Assembly: GCF_003312875.1 (NCBI RefSeq)
Contig: NZ_CP015163.1
Location: 7,874,001-7,938,000, forward strand
Source of the DNA: Amycolatopsis albispora
GTDB taxonomy: Bacteria > Actinomycetota > Actinomycetes > Mycobacteriales > Pseudonocardiaceae
Direction: 5' to 3'
Length of the DNA: 64,000 nt
The translations under genes were made by a program, and so were the position numbers. Position 1 is the stretch's first letter, and each line of letters starts with the position of its first letter. The notes beneath the pieces are model-generated. The model saw nothing but the letters and a program-made list of their open reading frames with translations, was not told the DNA's origin and did no database searches. This document shows positions 52,317 through 61,240 of this stretch, in pieces.

Positions 52317-53290
52317 TGACCGAATTCCCGCTCGGGCCTGGCATCGTCTCCGGGCTGGAGGAGCTGGTCGGTGGCACGCCGATGGTGCGGCTGCGGCTGC
52401 CCGACGTGCCCGACCACGTGCGGTTGCTGGCGAAGGTCGAGATGCTCAACCCGCTGGCGAGCGTGAAGGACCGCGCCGCGCTGTGGATGCTCAAGGACGC
52501 CGAGCGCACCGGCAAGCTGCCGCTGGAGGGCGGCGGCACCGTGGTCGAGGCGTCGTCGGGCAACACCGCGATCTCGCTGGCCGCGCTGGCCGCGATGCGG
52601 GGGCACCGGTGTGTCATCGTGCTGCCGGACAACGCGACCGAGGAGCGCAAGGCGATCCTGCGCGCGTACGGCGCGGAGCTGGTGCTCGCCGACCACACCC
52701 AGGGCCTGCCCGCGGCGATCGCGAAGGCGCAGGGCATCGCGAAGTCGATCCCCGGCTCGTGGTTGTGCGGTCAGGAAGCCAACCCGGTCAACGTCGAAGC
52801 CCACTACCGCACCACCGGCCCGGAGATCTGGGCCGCGACCGGCGGTGAGGTCGACGTGGTGGTGTGCGGTGTCGGCACCGGCGGCACGCTGACCGGGGTG
52901 ACCAAGTTCCTCAAGGAGCGGCGCAGCATCCACACCGTGGCGGTGGAGCCGACCGGTTCGCCGGTGCTCTCCGGCGGTGAGCGCGGCCCGCACAAGATCC
53001 CCGGCATGGGCGGGGGCTTCATCAACCCGGTCACCGACGTCGAGTGCATCGACCAGGTGATCACCGTGGCCGACGAGGACGCCGCGGACTCGGCGAAGGA
53101 GCTGACCCGGTCGCTGGGCCTGTTCGTCGGGGTTTCGTCGGGGGCCGCGGTGCACGCGGCGCGAGTGCTCGCCGCCAGTGACCGCTGGGCCGGGGCCACC
53201 ATCGTCACCGTGCTGCCGGACAGCGGTGAGCGGTATCTGTCCATTTGGGAATCGCTGGGTACGCAGGAGCGGGAAACGCGCGCCGCCTGA
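52316..53290 (+). CDS. Cysteine-synthase-like PLP enzyme (fold type II)
   Basis: 324 residues from ATG 52316 with AAGGAG upstream. The PLP Lys lies in NPLASVKDRAA (near residue 44). EASSGNTAISLAA binds the substrate carboxylate and GTGGTLTG the phosphate. Relatives make cysteine, O-ureidoserine, cyanoalanine or diaminopropionate precursors by beta-replacement on an activated serine. The serine acetyltransferase at 12588 could supply O-acetylserine, but this is inference. It would provide a beta-substituted alanine building block for the ATP-grasp ligases. Confidence 0.9.
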   Translation: MTEFPLGPGIVSGLEELVGGTPMVRLRLPDVPDHVRLLAKVEMLNPLASVKDRAALWMLKDAERTGKLPLEGGGTVVEASSGNTAISLAALAAMRGHRCVIVLPDNATEERKAILRAYGAELVLADHTQGLPAAIAKAQGIAKSIPGSWLCGQEANPVNVEAHYRTTGPEIWAATGGEVDVVVCGVGTGGTLTGVTKFLKERRSIHTVAVEPTGSPVLSGGERGPHKIPGMGGGFINPVTDVECIDQVITVADEDAADSAKELTRSLGLFVGVSSGAAVHAARVLAASDRWAGATIVTVLPDSGERYLSIWESLGTQERETRAA

Positions 53291-53305
53291 GTTGGGAGAC
53301 AACGG

Positions 53306-54028
53306 ATGAGTGAATCGACCACGCACTGGAACGACGTCGGCATCGACTACGACAAGGTGCTCAACACCGACGAGTCGAACGTGAAGCTGCTCGCTGCCGC
53401 GGTCGGCCTCCTGCCGCCGGACACGAAGGACCTGCTCGACATCGGCGCGGGCACCGGGCGGTTGACCTCGCTGGTCCGCAAGGCCCTGCCGGACGCCACC
53501 ATTCTCGGCGTCGACCCGGCCCCGACGATGGTCGAGGCGGCGGAGATCAAGTTCGCCGACGACCCGAAGGTCTCGTTCGCCGGTGGGCTGGTGGAGGACC
53601 TTTCGTTCATCCCGGACAACAGCTTCGACGCGGTGATCTCCAGCTTCGCGCTGCACCACCTGGAGCTGGACACGTACAAGCAGGCGGCCGCGGAGCTGTT
53701 CCGCGTGCTGCGCCCGGGCGGGCGGTTCGTGAACGCGGACCAGTTCTGCCGGGTGATGGGCCCGGCCGGCAGCCCGGAACGGGCGAAGGACGTGCTCGAC
53801 CTGCTCACCGCCAAGGCGAAGCACTACTTGGAGCACGCCAGCTTCGAGCGGATGCTGCTGCAGATCGACCTGCTGCCCCGCTTCATGCGCGAGGACGGCG
53901 AGATCCTGACCACGCCGGAGTTCTGGACGGAAAAGCTGCTGAGCGCGGGCTTCGCCTCGGCGCACATCGTGGAGACGCCGCCGGCTGAGCTGTACAACCG
54001 CGTCATCTGGGCGGTCAAGCCCTCCTGA
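53306..54028 (+). CDS. SAM-dependent methyltransferase (operon end)
   Basis: 240 residues with LLDIGAGTGRLTSLV (motif I), SFDAVISSFALHHLE (motif II region) and RVLRPGGRFVNADQF (motif III). It belongs to the class-I small-molecule methyltransferases. It starts 15 nt after the PLP gene and is the last gene of the ten-gene operon, followed by the third repeat region. The methyl acceptor is unknown. Confidence 0.88.
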   Translation: MSESTTHWNDVGIDYDKVLNTDESNVKLLAAAVGLLPPDTKDLLDIGAGTGRLTSLVRKALPDATILGVDPAPTMVEAAEIKFADDPKVSFAGGLVEDLSFIPDNSFDAVISSFALHHLELDTYKQAAAELFRVLRPGGRFVNADQFCRVMGPAGSPERAKDVLDLLTAKAKHYLEHASFERMLLQIDLLPRFMREDGEILTTPEFWTEKLLSAGFASAHIVETPPAELYNRVIWAVKPS

Positions 54029-54502
54029 CGGCGCTCTTTTTCTCGGGCCCTGCCACCCCCCTCACCCCGGGGAGGCAGGGCCCTTCCACGTGCCCGGCGC
54101 CCCACCGCCGGGTGTCACGAATGTGGCTTTCGAGACGCCAAACGTCCCGAAAGCCACATTCGTGACACTGCAGCCGCCCCCGCCACCGTCCAAACAGGAG
54201 GCCGGGCGCGGGCCAGCTCCACCATCCGGACACACCGCGAGCCACCGCCATCCCAACGCAAGCCGCCCCCCGCAGCCATCCCGACACAAAGCGAGCCCGC
54301 CACATCCCAACGCAAGGTGAGCCCGCCAGCAGCCCAAGCGGGAAGCCGGGCACCAAAACCCAGCCTCCCACCCAGACTCCCCCTTCCCCTCCCCGGTCCA
54401 CAGCCCAAAACACGGCGAAGACCCCTTTGTCAAGGTACGCTTCCCAGCCTTGACAAAGGGGTCTTCGCCGTCGTCACACTGAACTGCCGGGGTGGGAACC
54501 CC
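54029..54502. repeat. Composite palindromic-repeat region 3
   Basis: A palindrome at 54112-54168 (GTGTCACGAATGTGGCTTTC and complement) is followed at about 54200-54330 by a tract of repeating units with CATCCCAACGCAAG and CATCCCGACACAAAGCGAG, the reverse complement of the GCGTTGGGATG units at 61.4-61.9 kb. The conserved hairpin follows. The stretch separates the convergent methyltransferase and acyltransferase genes and contains no gene that I can support. Confidence 0.8.
54412..54471. terminator. 60-nt conserved hairpin, copy 3
   Basis: ACGGCGAAGACCCCTTTGTC plus AAGG pairs with its exact complement across TACGCTTCCCAG. It lies between two convergent gene ends, 31 nt from the acyltransferase stop, so it can serve both as terminator. 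The stem differs from copies 1 and 2 by paired changes. Confidence 0.65.
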
Positions 54503-55780
54503 CTACCGCACCGAAGTCAGGTGCTCCGGCCGTTCCAAGGTAGCCACGCCCACTTCCTTAGGCGCCTTCCCCAGCTTCTCGCGCAACCGCATCGCCGGGC
54601 TCTCGATCAGGTAGTAGCTCAGCGTCGCCGCCACGATGCTGCCTGCCAGGCAGATGGCCAGCAGCTTCCAGAACCCGTCGGCCCCGAAAGTGCCCTCGTT
54701 CCAGAAGTAGATGATCGCGATGTGCCACAGGTACAAGCCGTACGAGATCCTGCCCAGGTACAGCATCACCGGGTTCGTCAGCACCGCGTCGATCAGCCGC
54801 GAGCGCGCGTTCGGCAGGGTCAGCGGGGCCACCGCCAGCAGGCCGAACGACAGGTACAGCACCTGCTCCACCATGCCCTGCGCCATGTCCGGGTAGTTCG
54901 CGCTCCCGCTGTCACCGAACGGCTGGAAGCAGGCGATGAGGTACACCACCAGCGCCGCCGCCCAGGCCGAGGCCGGCTTGCGGGACAGGAAGCGGTACAG
55001 CGACGGGGACTTCTCCGGCTGCAGCTCCGCCGCGGCCGAAAGCGTCGCCAGCGCCATGCCGACCGCGATGAAGCCCATCCACTTCAGCGGCCACTTGTCC
55101 TCGATCGGCCAGCTGCCCATCGACTCGGTGAAGGTGTAGGCGGCGAAGCCGAACCCGGCCACCACGACCACACCCAGCACGAGCAGGATCCGGCGGGCCT
55201 TGGCGGCCACGTCGGCACCACCGCGGGCCACCCGGTGCAGCGCCCACGCCAGCACCGGCAGCAGCGCGTAGAAGGCGATCTCGGTGGAGAGGCTCCAGCT
55301 CTGCTCCAGCCCGAACACAAACGCCTGGTCCTCGTACACGTGCAACAGCAGGAACGGCCGCACCACGTGCCACAGGTTCTGGATGCCCTCGCTGTTGAAC
55401 GCGATCAGCACCACCGCCAGCGTCACCCAGAACGCCGGCAGCGTGCGCAGCGCGCGACGCCACAGGTAGGGCTTCACCCCCGGCTTCTTCGTGCCGCCCA
55501 GCGCCGCGAGCACCCACGGGCGGTACAGCAGCACCCCGGACAGCACGAAGAAGATCGGCAGGCTCACGTGCAACTGCTGCAGCAGCACCCCGGCGAATCC
55601 GTTGCCCGGCTGCTCAAAACCGGGGAACTCGGTCAGGGCCACCTGTGCGGAGTAGAGCCCGACGTGGGTGAGGAGGACCCCCAGCGCGGCGAGCCCGCGC
55701 ATCCCCTCGAGCTGCGGGAAGAATCTGCGCTTTGTTGAGCGGACCCGAGGACGTGGGTCCACCGCGCTCTTAGTCACCAT
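54503..55780 (-). CDS. Acyltransferase 3 (OafA/YrhL-type) membrane protein
   Basis: 425 residues with about ten TM helices. LEGMRGLAALGVLLTHVGLY near residue 24 holds the conserved Arg and His of the family. These proteins transfer acyl groups to sugars, cell-wall polymers or antibiotics at the membrane. It stands alone between two repeat or terminator elements, so I see no context for a substrate. Confidence 0.9.
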   Translation of the reverse strand: MVTKSAVDPRPRVRSTKRRFFPQLEGMRGLAALGVLLTHVGLYSAQVALTEFPGFEQPGNGFAGVLLQQLHVSLPIFFVLSGVLLYRPWVLAALGGTKKPGVKPYLWRRALRTLPAFWVTLAVVLIAFNSEGIQNLWHVVRPFLLLHVYEDQAFVFGLEQSWSLSTEIAFYALLPVLAWALHRVARGGADVAAKARRILLVLGVVVVAGFGFAAYTFTESMGSWPIEDKWPLKWMGFIAVGMALATLSAAAELQPEKSPSLYRFLSRKPASAWAAALVVYLIACFQPFGDSGSANYPDMAQGMVEQVLYLSFGLLAVAPLTLPNARSRLIDAVLTNPVMLYLGRISYGLYLWHIAIIYFWNEGTFGADGFWKLLAICLAGSIVAATLSYYLIESPAMRLREKLGKAPKEVGVATLERPEHLTSVR

Positions 55781-55896
55781 AACGGCTCCCTCACGGATTA
55801 ATCAGACTCGGACAGCTTCGGTCAATACGGCCATCCGGGGCATCTCTCCGATTGCGGCACGGGAACTGCGCAGCCGGGAAGATCCACCGCACGGGA

Positions 55897-55936
55897 ACGG
55901 CCCGGTACCGGCGGGGATTCGCCGATACCGGGCCGT
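55897..55936 (-). terminator. Terminator after the solute-binding-protein gene
   Basis: ACGGCCCGGTA(C)CGGCG pairs with CGCCG(A)TACCGGGCCGT around GGGATT. It lies 16 nt after the stop of the minus-strand solute-binding protein. No clear T-tract follows on the minus strand. Confidence 0.65.
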
Positions 55937-55951
55937 GTGCGGGGAAGCCCG

Positions 55952-57394
55952 TCAGCGGTTGAGCTTCACCACGTTTTCCAGGTCGGCCGCGGAGTAGTCA
56001 CGCCCAGCCATCACCGTGGTGAAGTACTCCACCTTGTGGCTGCTGTTGGGACCGTCCGGGTCGCGCGGCCAGTCACCGAGCGCGTAGGCGTTGTAGGTGT
56101 CCAGCAGCGCCTGCGCCTCCTCGGTGGCCTGCGTGAACCGCGTGATCGGGTCGGCGCCGCCGAGCACGTCACGCATCGCGCGGGTCATCACGTCCTGGTT
56201 GCCCGCGAAGTCACCGAAGACCGCGCCCTCCTGCACGGGCACCGCGTCGGCGGGCACGCCGTCGGGACGGACCGCCTTCTCCGGGAACCGCGTGACGTGG
56301 TCGCTGGCGACCCGGTGGTACGGGTGCTGCTCGAACCAGCCCTCGCGCTCCAGCAGTTCGAACGAGGCGTGGGTGACCGGCGCGAAGCTGTTCGCTTTGT
56401 GCCGGTCGGCCGCGTTGCGGGCGTTGTGCATGTACTGCAGGAAGGTCAGCGCGCCGTCCTGGGTGGCCTCGTCCAGGCCGCTGGTCAGCCACATGGAGGT
56501 GCCCGCGATCGCGTTGCCGACGTAGGGCTGCGTGTCGCTGAACGGGAACAGGCCGACCTCGATGCCGAAGCCGTTGTCCTTGGCCGCCTGCACCATGTAG
56601 TTGACGTCGTTCGACGACGAGATGCGGATCGCCACGTCCTGCTCGGCGAAGGCACGCAGGGTCTGGGCCCAGTCGGGAATGCCGCCGGTGTGCAGGTAGT
56701 GGCCGTCGCGGTGCAGCTCGCGCCAGATCTCGGCCCAGGCCAGCATTTCCTTGGACGCCAGCTCGACCTCGGTGGCCCGGCCGTCGCGGCCGTTGTGGTT
56801 GTTCACCAGCAAACCGCCCTGGGTGGCCACGGCCTGCTGGTAGAAGGTCCCGTGGTTGGACCAGGTGATCGCGTTCTTCGGCCCGCCCTTGGCACGCGCG
56901 ACCTGCTCGCAGACCGCGGTCACCTCGGCCCAGGTCTGCGGCAGCTCGGTGACGCCGGCCTTCTCCAGCAGGTCGGTGTTGGCGTAGAGCAGGCTCGTGG
57001 TGCACACCGACGGCATCGACATCAGGTCGCCGCCGATGGTGTAGTAGTCGCGGAACGGCTTGATCAGGTCGCCGAGCACCACCGGCTCGCCGTTGATCTC
57101 CGACCGGCCCGCCACCGCCTGTTCGACCGAGGTGAACAGCGGGCTGCCGTCGGCGTGCCGCAGGTCGCGGGCCACCTGGCCCATGTAGAAGTACAGCTCG
57201 GCCAGGGTGGGCGGGGTACCGGCCGCGGCGGCGCGGGCGACCTCCTGCGGGAAGGTCCAGAAGTCCTTGCCCTGCACCCGGACCTCGTACTGGGGGTAGA
57301 CCTGCTCGAAGTCCCTGCCCAGCTGGAACCAGCGGTCCATCCAGCCCGGAAAAGTCAGATCGGGGACCCAGACGTCGATGACCACTTTACTCAT
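55952..57394 (-). CDS. ABC-type extracellular solute-binding protein fold, no signal peptide
   Basis: 480 residues from ATG 57394, with AGGAGGAG at a suitable distance; a longer in-frame start adds only basic residues. The fold of family-1 sugar-binding proteins is supported by the length, LLYANTDLLEKAGVTELPQTWAE-type hinge, and PTWAEVTAVCEQV. But the protein begins MSKVVIDVWVPDLTFPGW with no hydrophobic signal or lipobox Cys. No permease or ATPase gene is adjacent. It may work inside the cell, or be exported by another route. Ligand unknown. Confidence 0.8.
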   Translation of the reverse strand: MSKVVIDVWVPDLTFPGWMDRWFQLGRDFEQVYPQYEVRVQGKDFWTFPQEVARAAAAGTPPTLAELYFYMGQVARDLRHADGSPLFTSVEQAVAGRSEINGEPVVLGDLIKPFRDYYTIGGDLMSMPSVCTTSLLYANTDLLEKAGVTELPQTWAEVTAVCEQVARAKGGPKNAITWSNHGTFYQQAVATQGGLLVNNHNGRDGRATEVELASKEMLAWAEIWRELHRDGHYLHTGGIPDWAQTLRAFAEQDVAIRISSSNDVNYMVQAAKDNGFGIEVGLFPFSDTQPYVGNAIAGTSMWLTSGLDEATQDGALTFLQYMHNARNAADRHKANSFAPVTHASFELLEREGWFEQHPYHRVASDHVTRFPEKAVRPDGVPADAVPVQEGAVFGDFAGNQDVMTRAMRDVLGGADPITRFTQATEEAQALLDTYNAYALGDWPRDPDGPNSSHKVEYFTTVMAGRDYSAADLENVVKLNR

Positions 57395-57527
57395 TCGATC
57401 TCTCCTCCTGGCTTTCCTGCGCACACGGCTGCCCGATCAGTCAGTCTCCGTCCCACGATTTCGCACGCCAGGCCCGGCTCGCGTCTTCCCGATTGCGCGC
57501 CGGAAAAGACGTGCGAAAATACCAAAA

Positions 57528-57571
57528 CGGGGGTGGCGGAAAACGGATCACTCCGCTTTCCGCCACCCCCG
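57528..57571 (-). terminator. Intrinsic terminator after the AHSA1-type gene
   Basis: CGGGGGTGGCGGAAA and its exact complement form a 15-bp stem with a 14-nt loop. On the minus strand it is followed by GTTTTGGTATTTTC. It lies 47 nt after the stop of the minus-strand AHSA1-type gene. Confidence 0.85.
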
Positions 57572-57617
57572 CGGGTGGCGCAGTTCACCGCGTACCCAGC
57601 GAACCGTGGGTACTACG

Positions 57618-58079
57618 TCAGGACTTCTTGGTCAGGTACTCTTCCAGGGCGTCGAACCAGGAAACCCAGCCTTCCTTGGCCTGGGGCAGCTCCTCCTCGG
57701 GGAGGTAGCCGGTCTGGCGGAACGCCAGCTTGGTCTTGCCGTTGGTCTCGGTGAAGGTCAGCGTGACGGCTTCCTCGTTCTCGCCGGCCGCCTGCTTCGC
57801 CTCGAAATCCGGGTCGTTCGGGTCGATCAGCGAGAACACCAGGCGGGAGTTCTCCTCGACCTCGCTGTAGACGCCGTAGAAGGGGATCTCGGTGCCCTCG
57901 TAGTCGAGGGTCGCCTTCCAGCTGCCGCCGGGACGGACGTCCATCGAGATCGTCGGCAGCGGCGCCCCGAACCAGTGGGTGAAGTGCTCCGGCTCGGTCC
58001 AGGCCTTGAACACCTGCTCGGGCTTGGCGTCGATGGTGCGGGTGATCTTGATCTCGCGGATCGTGCGCTCTTCGGTCAT
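57618..58079 (-). CDS. AHSA1/SRPBCC-domain protein
   Basis: 153 residues from ATG 58079 (GAGGA 6 nt before); an in-frame start 45 nt upstream is less likely. The START-like fold markers are TRTIDAKPEQVFKAWTEPEH, WFGAPLPTISMDVRPGGSW and the C-terminal GWVSWFDALEEYL. Members bind hydrophobic ligands or act as Hsp90-activator-like or stress proteins. It is divergent from the flavoenzyme gene at 58389. No specific function can be given. Confidence 0.88.
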   Translation of the reverse strand: MTEERTIREIKITRTIDAKPEQVFKAWTEPEHFTHWFGAPLPTISMDVRPGGSWKATLDYEGTEIPFYGVYSEVEENSRLVFSLIDPNDPDFEAKQAAGENEEAVTLTFTETNGKTKLAFRQTGYLPEEELPQAKEGWVSWFDALEEYLTKKS

Positions 58080-58388
58080 GGGGGTTCCTCTCTGGATGCG
58101 GTCCGGGCGGAAATACGCGGTCATGGCACGCCGGTTGCTGCAGACTCAGTGAGCGTCGTTACGTCATCGGTCCGTTACCGGATTCTGTCAGCGGCGCGGA
58201 CGGCACGGCCAGTGCCGCGTGCACCACTGCTCTATGTATTCCTCACATCCGGCGCGGGCCTTCCTCATTCCTGCTGTTCCCGGCGCCGGCGCGCGGTTGT
58301 GCGCAATCCGGGAGACGTGGTCGCGCGCGCGGGATGTGAGGCTAGGGCGGAGCCAGCCAGGCCGCCGGAGAAAAGGATTCGTGCAGCG
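58080..58388. promoter_or_regulatory. Divergent promoter region with spaced inverted repeat
   Basis: The 309-nt gap between the AHSA1-type and flavoenzyme genes has a 10-bp inverted repeat, CCTCACATCC at 58241-58250 and GGATGTGAGG at 58332-58341, spaced by 81 nt. The copies could be half-sites for a looping regulator. I see no gene or further structure here. Confidence 0.45.
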
Positions 58389-59600
58389 ATGACAGCCACG
58401 GTGGAAATTCCCGAACCGGAGCTCACTCCGGACCAGGTCGTCGCGCGGGCCGAGGCGATCGCGCCCACGCTCGTCGAACGCCAGGCGGAGACCGAGAAGC
58501 GTGGTTACTACGCCGAGGACACCCACGAGGCGTTCCGTGCCGCGGGCTTCTACCGGATCCTCGTGCCGCGCCGCTACGGCGGTTACGAGTTCGGCCTGGA
58601 CACCTTCATGCGGGTGGTGCAGGCGCTGACCAGGGGGTGCCCGTCCACCGGGTGGATGTACTGCCTCGGCGCCGCGCACGCGCACGCCGCCGCGTCGATC
58701 TTCGACGAGCGGGTGCAGGACGAGATCTTCGCCGTCGGCGACTTCATCTGCCCCGCGACGGTCGCGCCGGGCGGCGAGGCCGAGCAGCTGGAGAACGGCG
58801 ACTGGCGGCTCAGCGGCACGTGGAACTACTGCTCCGGTTCGCCGTATGCCACCCATTTCATCGGGCACACGCTGGTGTTCGGGGAGGACGGCACGCCGTC
58901 GCCGATGATGTTCGTGGTCCCGCGTGAGCAGTGGACGCGGCTCGACGACTGGAACACCACGCTCGGCCTTCGTGGCAGCGGCTCGCACAGCATTTTGATG
59001 GAGAACGCGCACATTCCGGCGCACCACATGTTCGAGATGCACCTGAGCCAGGTCGACGTCTCCGGTGGCACGCCGGGCGCGGCGCTGCACCAGAACCCGT
59101 TCTACGGCGGCGGCCTGCTCAGCTTCATGGTGCTGGAGGACGCGGTGCTCGCGGTCGGCATGGCGCAGAGCGCGCTGGACGCGTGCGAGGAGCTGATGAA
59201 GACCCGGTCGACGATCTTCCCGCCGATCCAGGGCCGCGCGCAGGACCCCGACTACCAGTTCCGCTTCGGCCAGGCCACCGGCATGATCGCCACCGCGGAA
59301 GCGGCCTTCCACAACGCGATCCAGCAGTGGGAGCGGGCCGCCGCGGAGGGGTCCGCGGCGTTCACGCCCGAGCGCGAACTGCGGATCGCGTTGATCTGCC
59401 GTGAAGTGGTGCGGTTGAGCTTCGACGCGGTGCAGGCGCACCTGGTGCCGACCGCCGGGTCCAGCGCGGTGCGCAACGGCGCCAGGGTCGAGCGGGTGTG
59501 GCGTGACCTGTCGATGCAGCACAGCCACGCGGGCATTTCGGTGTTCCTGTCGGCGATCGCGCAGCGCGAATACAGCCAGGCGAGGCTGGGTGCGGCATGA
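58389..59600 (+). CDS. Acyl-CoA-dehydrogenase-fold flavin monooxygenase (class D type)
   Basis: 403 residues from ATG 58389. The fold is of the HsaA/HpaB-like group: [57 protein letters not shown] and [20 protein letters not shown]. These two-component enzymes use reduced flavin from a partner to hydroxylate substrates; some instead remain dehydrogenases. Its stop overlaps the acyl-CoA-ligase start (ATGA), so the two enzymes act together. Likely role: steroid or aromatic-acid degradation. Confidence 0.85.
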   Translation: MTATVEIPEPELTPDQVVARAEAIAPTLVERQAETEKRGYYAEDTHEAFRAAGFYRILVPRRYGGYEFGLDTFMRVVQALTRGCPSTGWMYCLGAAHAHAAASIFDERVQDEIFAVGDFICPATVAPGGEAEQLENGDWRLSGTWNYCSGSPYATHFIGHTLVFGEDGTPSPMMFVVPREQWTRLDDWNTTLGLRGSGSHSILMENAHIPAHHMFEMHLSQVDVSGGTPGAALHQNPFYGGGLLSFMVLEDAVLAVGMAQSALDACEELMKTRSTIFPPIQGRAQDPDYQFRFGQATGMIATAEAAFHNAIQQWERAAAEGSAAFTPERELRIALICREVVRLSFDAVQAHLVPTAGSSAVRNGARVERVWRDLSMQHSHAGISVFLSAIAQREYSQARLGAA

Positions 59601-61240
59601 GGGTGCGGCCGAGCTATTCGTCCGGTGCTTCGGAGACCTCCCTGCTGGGGGAGACGATCGGCGCGTATTTCGACCGCGCGGTCGAGGATTTCGGCGACCG
59701 TGACGCGCTGGTGGACCGGCCGACCGGCCGCCGGTGGACGTATGCCGAACTCGGCGCGGAGGCCGACGTGCTCGCGCTCGGCCTGCTCGACCACGGCATC
59801 CAGCCGGGGGACCGGGTGGGCATCTGGGCGCCGAACTGCGCCGAGTGGGTGATCGTGCAGTACGCGTGCGCGAAGATCGGCGCGGTGCTGGTGAACCTGA
59901 ATCCGGGCTACGGCAGGCACGAGATCGAGTACGTGCTGAACCTGGCCGGCGTGCGGATGCTGATCTCCGCGGAATCGTTCAAGACCTCCGACTACGCCAG
60001 GATGATCACCGAGGTGGACTGCCCGGCGCTGGAGCAGGTGGTGCTGCTCGGCGGGGACGCGTGGGCCGAGCTGGCCGACCGCGGGCGCCGCGGCGACCCG
60101 GCGCTGCTGGCGAAGGTCGGCGCGTCACTGCACGCGGACGAGCCGATCAACATCCAGTTCACCTCCGGCACCACCGGTTTTCCCAAGGGGGCAACGCTTT
60201 CGCACCACAACATCCTGAACAACGGCTTCTCCGTGGGGCAGCTGTGCCGGTACGGGCCGGAGGACCGGGTGTGCGTGCCGGTGCCGTTCTTCCACTGCTT
60301 CGGCATGGTGATGGGCAACCTGGCGGCGATGACGCACGGCGCGTGCGTGGTGATCCCGGCGCCGGTGTTCAACGCGCGCGCGACGCTGGAGGCTGTCGAG
60401 GCCGAGCGGTGCACGTCCCTTTACGGCGTGCCGACGATGTTCATCGCGGAGCTGGCCGATCCGGATTTCGCCGGGTTCGAGCTGTCTTCGCTGCGGACCG
60501 GGATCATGTCCGGCACGCCCTGCCCGATCGACGTGATGCGTCAGGTGGTCGAGCTGATGGGCATGGCGGAGGTGACCATCTGTTACGGAATGACCGAGAC
60601 TTCGCCGGTGGCCACCCAGACGAGGTACGACGATTCGCTGGAGCGTCGCGTGTCCACGGTCGGCCGGGCCGGGCCGCACGTGGAGATCAAGGTGGTCGAT
60701 CCGCGCACCGGGCTCACCGTGCCGCGCGGCGAGGCCGGTGAGGTGTGCATGCGCGGGTATTCGGTGATGATCGGGTACTGGGACCAGCCGGACAAGACCG
60801 CGGACGCGATCGATGCCGCCGGCTGGATGCACAGCGGTGATCTCGGGGTGATGGACGAGCACGGGTACCTGAACATCACCGGGCGGATCAAGGACATGGT
60901 GATCCGGGGCGGGGAGAACATCTATCCGCGAGAGGTGGAAGAATTCCTGCACACGCACCCGGACATCGTGGACGTTCAGGTGATCGGCGTGCCGGATGCG
61001 CGGTATGGGGAAGAGCTGATGGCGTGGATCCGGTTGCGGCCGGGAGCTGCTTCTTTGGATGCCGCCTCATTGCGGGAATTCTGCCTCGGCGAATTGGCGC
61101 GGCACAAGATTCCGCGGTATGTGCACCTGGTGGACGAGTTCCCGATGACGGTTTCGGGGAAGGTGCGGAAGGTCGAGATGCGGGAGATGGCCGTGGAATT
61201 GCTGGGGCTGGGGGAGTTGCTGGAGGTGCGGCACGCTTGA
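59597..61240 (+). CDS. Acyl-CoA synthetase (AMP-dependent ligase)
   Basis: 547 residues with [18 protein letters not shown] (P-loop), [35 protein letters not shown] and a C-terminal Lys in SGKVRKVEM. It activates a carboxylic acid as acyl-AMP, then acyl-CoA. It resembles fatty-acyl or aryl-acid CoA ligases. It overlaps the flavin monooxygenase gene, and both fit a catabolic pathway more than a biosynthetic one. The fourth repeat region follows. Confidence 0.92.
   Translation: MRVRPSYSSGASETSLLGETIGAYFDRAVEDFGDRDALVDRPTGRRWTYAELGAEADVLALGLLDHGIQPGDRVGIWAPNCAEWVIVQYACAKIGAVLVNLNPGYGRHEIEYVLNLAGVRMLISAESFKTSDYARMITEVDCPALEQVVLLGGDAWAELADRGRRGDPALLAKVGASLHADEPINIQFTSGTTGFPKGATLSHHNILNNGFSVGQLCRYGPEDRVCVPVPFFHCFGMVMGNLAAMTHGACVVIPAPVFNARATLEAVEAERCTSLYGVPTMFIAELADPDFAGFELSSLRTGIMSGTPCPIDVMRQVVELMGMAEVTICYGMTETSPVATQTRYDDSLERRVSTVGRAGPHVEIKVVDPRTGLTVPRGEAGEVCMRGYSVMIGYWDQPDKTADAIDAAGWMHSGDLGVMDEHGYLNITGRIKDMVIRGGENIYPREVEEFLHTHPDIVDVQVIGVPDARYGEELMAWIRLRPGAASLDAASLREFCLGELARHKIPRYVHLVDEFPMTVSGKVRKVEMREMAVELLGLGELLEVRHA

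Noticed and set aside
43091-53290. A D-cycloserine cluster
   Set aside because: A DapF-fold enzyme, a cysteine-synthase homologue and ATP-grasp genes recall it, but the arginase-like and heme-dependent hydroxyurea-forming genes and the homoserine-acetyltransferase-like gene are missing, and the first gene looks more like PrpF.
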